A DNA stretch of 64,000 nucleotides. It comes from Costus lasius (lineage: Eukaryota > Streptophyta > Magnoliopsida > Zingiberales > Costaceae). Below are positions 62,790 through 64,000 of this stretch, piece by piece. The position numbers and the translations under genes were made by a program. Under the pieces are notes generated by a model. It was not told where the DNA came from. It saw only the letters and a list, made by a program, of their open reading frames with translations, and ran no database searches. Each line of letters opens with the position of its first letter. The first letter of the stretch is position 1. The DNA is taken from NCBI GenBank assembly GCA_027563935.2, contig CM050446.2, positions 125,070,499 to 125,134,498 of the forward strand, read 5' to 3'.

Positions 62790-64000
62790 TTGCGTATTTT
62801 GATGGGTTGTCGTGGCATGAATTTTTATGTTTTCATGATGTGATGATGTATGTACTATTATGGTAAGCTTTACACTGTGATGAACTGATGCTACTGATGT
62901 ACTATTGCACCAAACCTGCCAAATTTTAATCCTCTTCACTGTTGAACGTTAATGTGCTCCACTTTCATAATGTTTTCATTACAAGTTACTTTGACAATGT
63001 TTCAGCTTTGCAAGGAAACTTTCATGATTGTACTTCTATGACATGCTATACCTTTCTCATATGCTTTCATCATGACTTTGTTGATAAGACTTGAACTTTA
63101 CTGATTATTATTGACTGAACATGCAAAATCCTAAGGAAGGGTCTAGCTGAAAAGTTTCAAAATCATTGATTGATATTTTCTCATTCATGATTGATTCGTA
63201 TTCATTTACCTAATTTATGATTGATTTATACTCCCACACTTCATTGAGAGTATCTTTCATGCTAAACAATTCACCTAGTCACTTGATTCATTATACACTA
63301 AACACTTAAGGATTGAACTTTGATAAGCTTTGAATCTAGGAAGTATCTATATCACAACATGAGTACTATTTGTTTGGATAATTATAGACCAAACCACTTG
63401 ACACACACTTACCACTTTTGGTAACTCTTGGATTTTGATTCGAGCTCCTCTAACTAGGCACCGCACCAGAAATAGAGAGAAAGAAAAGAGAGGAAAACAA
63501 AAGGTAGTGGTACTGAAGTTACAACTTGGCACTGCCCAACAAAATGAGAAAAGAAGAAAAAGAGCAGTGGTACCGAAGTCTTGACTTGGCATTGCCACTA
63601 AAAGAAAAAGAAAATGAAAGAAGAGAAGGGTAGTGGTACCAAATAATAGATAATCTCCATTGAAAAAATAAATTAGTCATGAAGAGCTCAAATTAAACAT
63701 AATTGCAAGAAATCAAAGTATACTAACTTGACACTGCAAATCAAATCAAAAGAAAAGAAAAGCAGTGGTACCGAAGCTTCGGCTTGGCATTGCAGAAGAG
63801 AAAAAGTGTGGTGGTACCGAGGTTATGAGCAAGGCCTTTACTACTACCTAAGAGTTTACCATCTGGGTGTTCTAAGTAGGATTAGTGCTTCATGTGGTAA
63901 GGAACTATTTTTATCCAATATTATCGTACAAATGTTGTCCATATATCTGACCTAGATTCTTTGCTTTTCATCTTGACATCTTAAAAAGTCTACAGTGATT
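62790..64000 (+). repeat. Athila-2 3' untranslated region with GTGGTACCGAAG repeats
   Basis: No gene. At about 63410-63830 a unit of the form (A/G-rich run) AGTGGTACCGAAG..TTG.CTTGGCA(C/T)TGC recurs four to five times, separated by purine runs such as AGAAAAAGAGAAA. A related pair occurs at the same place in Athila-1 (11750-11900). Bases 63840-64000 are unassigned. Confidence 0.6.

Larger units (their letters stand above)
50986..64000 (+). mobile_element. Athila-2: Athila-type Ty3/Gypsy retrotransposon (3' end beyond the window)
   Basis: 5' LTR, tRNA-Asp-type primer site, gag, protease, RT, RNase H, integrase, a hairpin-rich spacer, ORF-X and a 3' untranslated repeat zone follow in order. 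It is inserted in the gag of a chromovirus-like element. By comparison with Athila-1 (about 1.2 kb from ORF-X to LTR) the 3' LTR should start close to or just after base 64000. It differs from Athila-1 in having complete pol domains but more frameshifts. Confidence 0.88.

Overview
The window is nuclear DNA of a flowering plant, probably a eudicot. Spliceosomal introns (GT...AG), a plant cis-prenyltransferase gene, actin first exons and several plant retrotransposon lineages support this; I cannot name the species. About 85% of it is transposon-derived. The only gene that looks intact and host-owned is a cis-prenyltransferase (dehydrodolichyl-diphosphate synthase family) on the minus strand at 37363-38187, with a probable leader exon at 38937-39240.

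Layout. 1-3527: the 3' part of a decayed PIF/Harbinger DNA transposon (Myb/SANT-like gene plus DDE transposase), ending in a terminal inverted repeat beside a TTA target duplication. 3530-35400: a deep nest of retrotransposons. The outermost layer is a decayed minus-strand Ty1/Copia (Copia-A), with its 3' LTR and RNase H on the left (3597-6712) and its RT, integrase and gag on the right (32023-35060). Between these lie LTR pieces of a second Copia family (B' inverted, then B forward). LTR B was invaded by a solo Gypsy LTR (8470-10092, duplication CCCTA), a minus-strand Athila-type Gypsy (10110-29265) and another solo Gypsy LTR (29283-31126, duplication GACAC). The Athila element carries a nearly intact plus-strand Copia (Copia-C, 15550-24407). 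A further solo LTR (3755-5299, duplication ATAAC) sits in the Copia-A LTR.

35400-48700 is the gene-bearing interval. It holds a possible 3' exon fragment of a DUF4378-type gene, the cis-prenyltransferase gene, and upstream of it a tandem duplication of about 2.5 kb (39122-41628 and 41629-44124). Each unit carries a truncated actin gene: promoter side, 5' UTR exon, leader intron and the first 20-codon exon. Each also carries a purine-rich block with paired CACGTG boxes; a third, older copy of the purine-rich block lies at 47041-47640. Unit 2 is bounded by a solo Gypsy LTR (44127-46989, duplication GCTGT) that contains a 1.2-kb insertion, which in turn contains a Mutator-like MITE with a 9-bp duplication.

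48710-64000: the LTR, primer site and gag of a chromovirus-like Gypsy. This is cut inside its gag zinc knuckle by a plus-strand Athila-type Gypsy (Athila-2, from 50986 to beyond the window) with gag, protease, RT, RNase H, integrase and an extra 3' ORF (ORF-X). Athila-2 is split by a 1.6-kb insertion holding a cluster of tRNA-derived SINE copies in both orientations.

Three points deserve most attention. First, actin promoter/leader modules are tandemly amplified directly upstream of the cis-prenyltransferase gene and in the same orientation. Second, hairpin arrays recur inside the LTRs and between integrase and ORF-X of the Athila-type elements; their sequence differs between families but the dyad design is kept. 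Third, many insertions can be ordered in time from intact target-site duplications.
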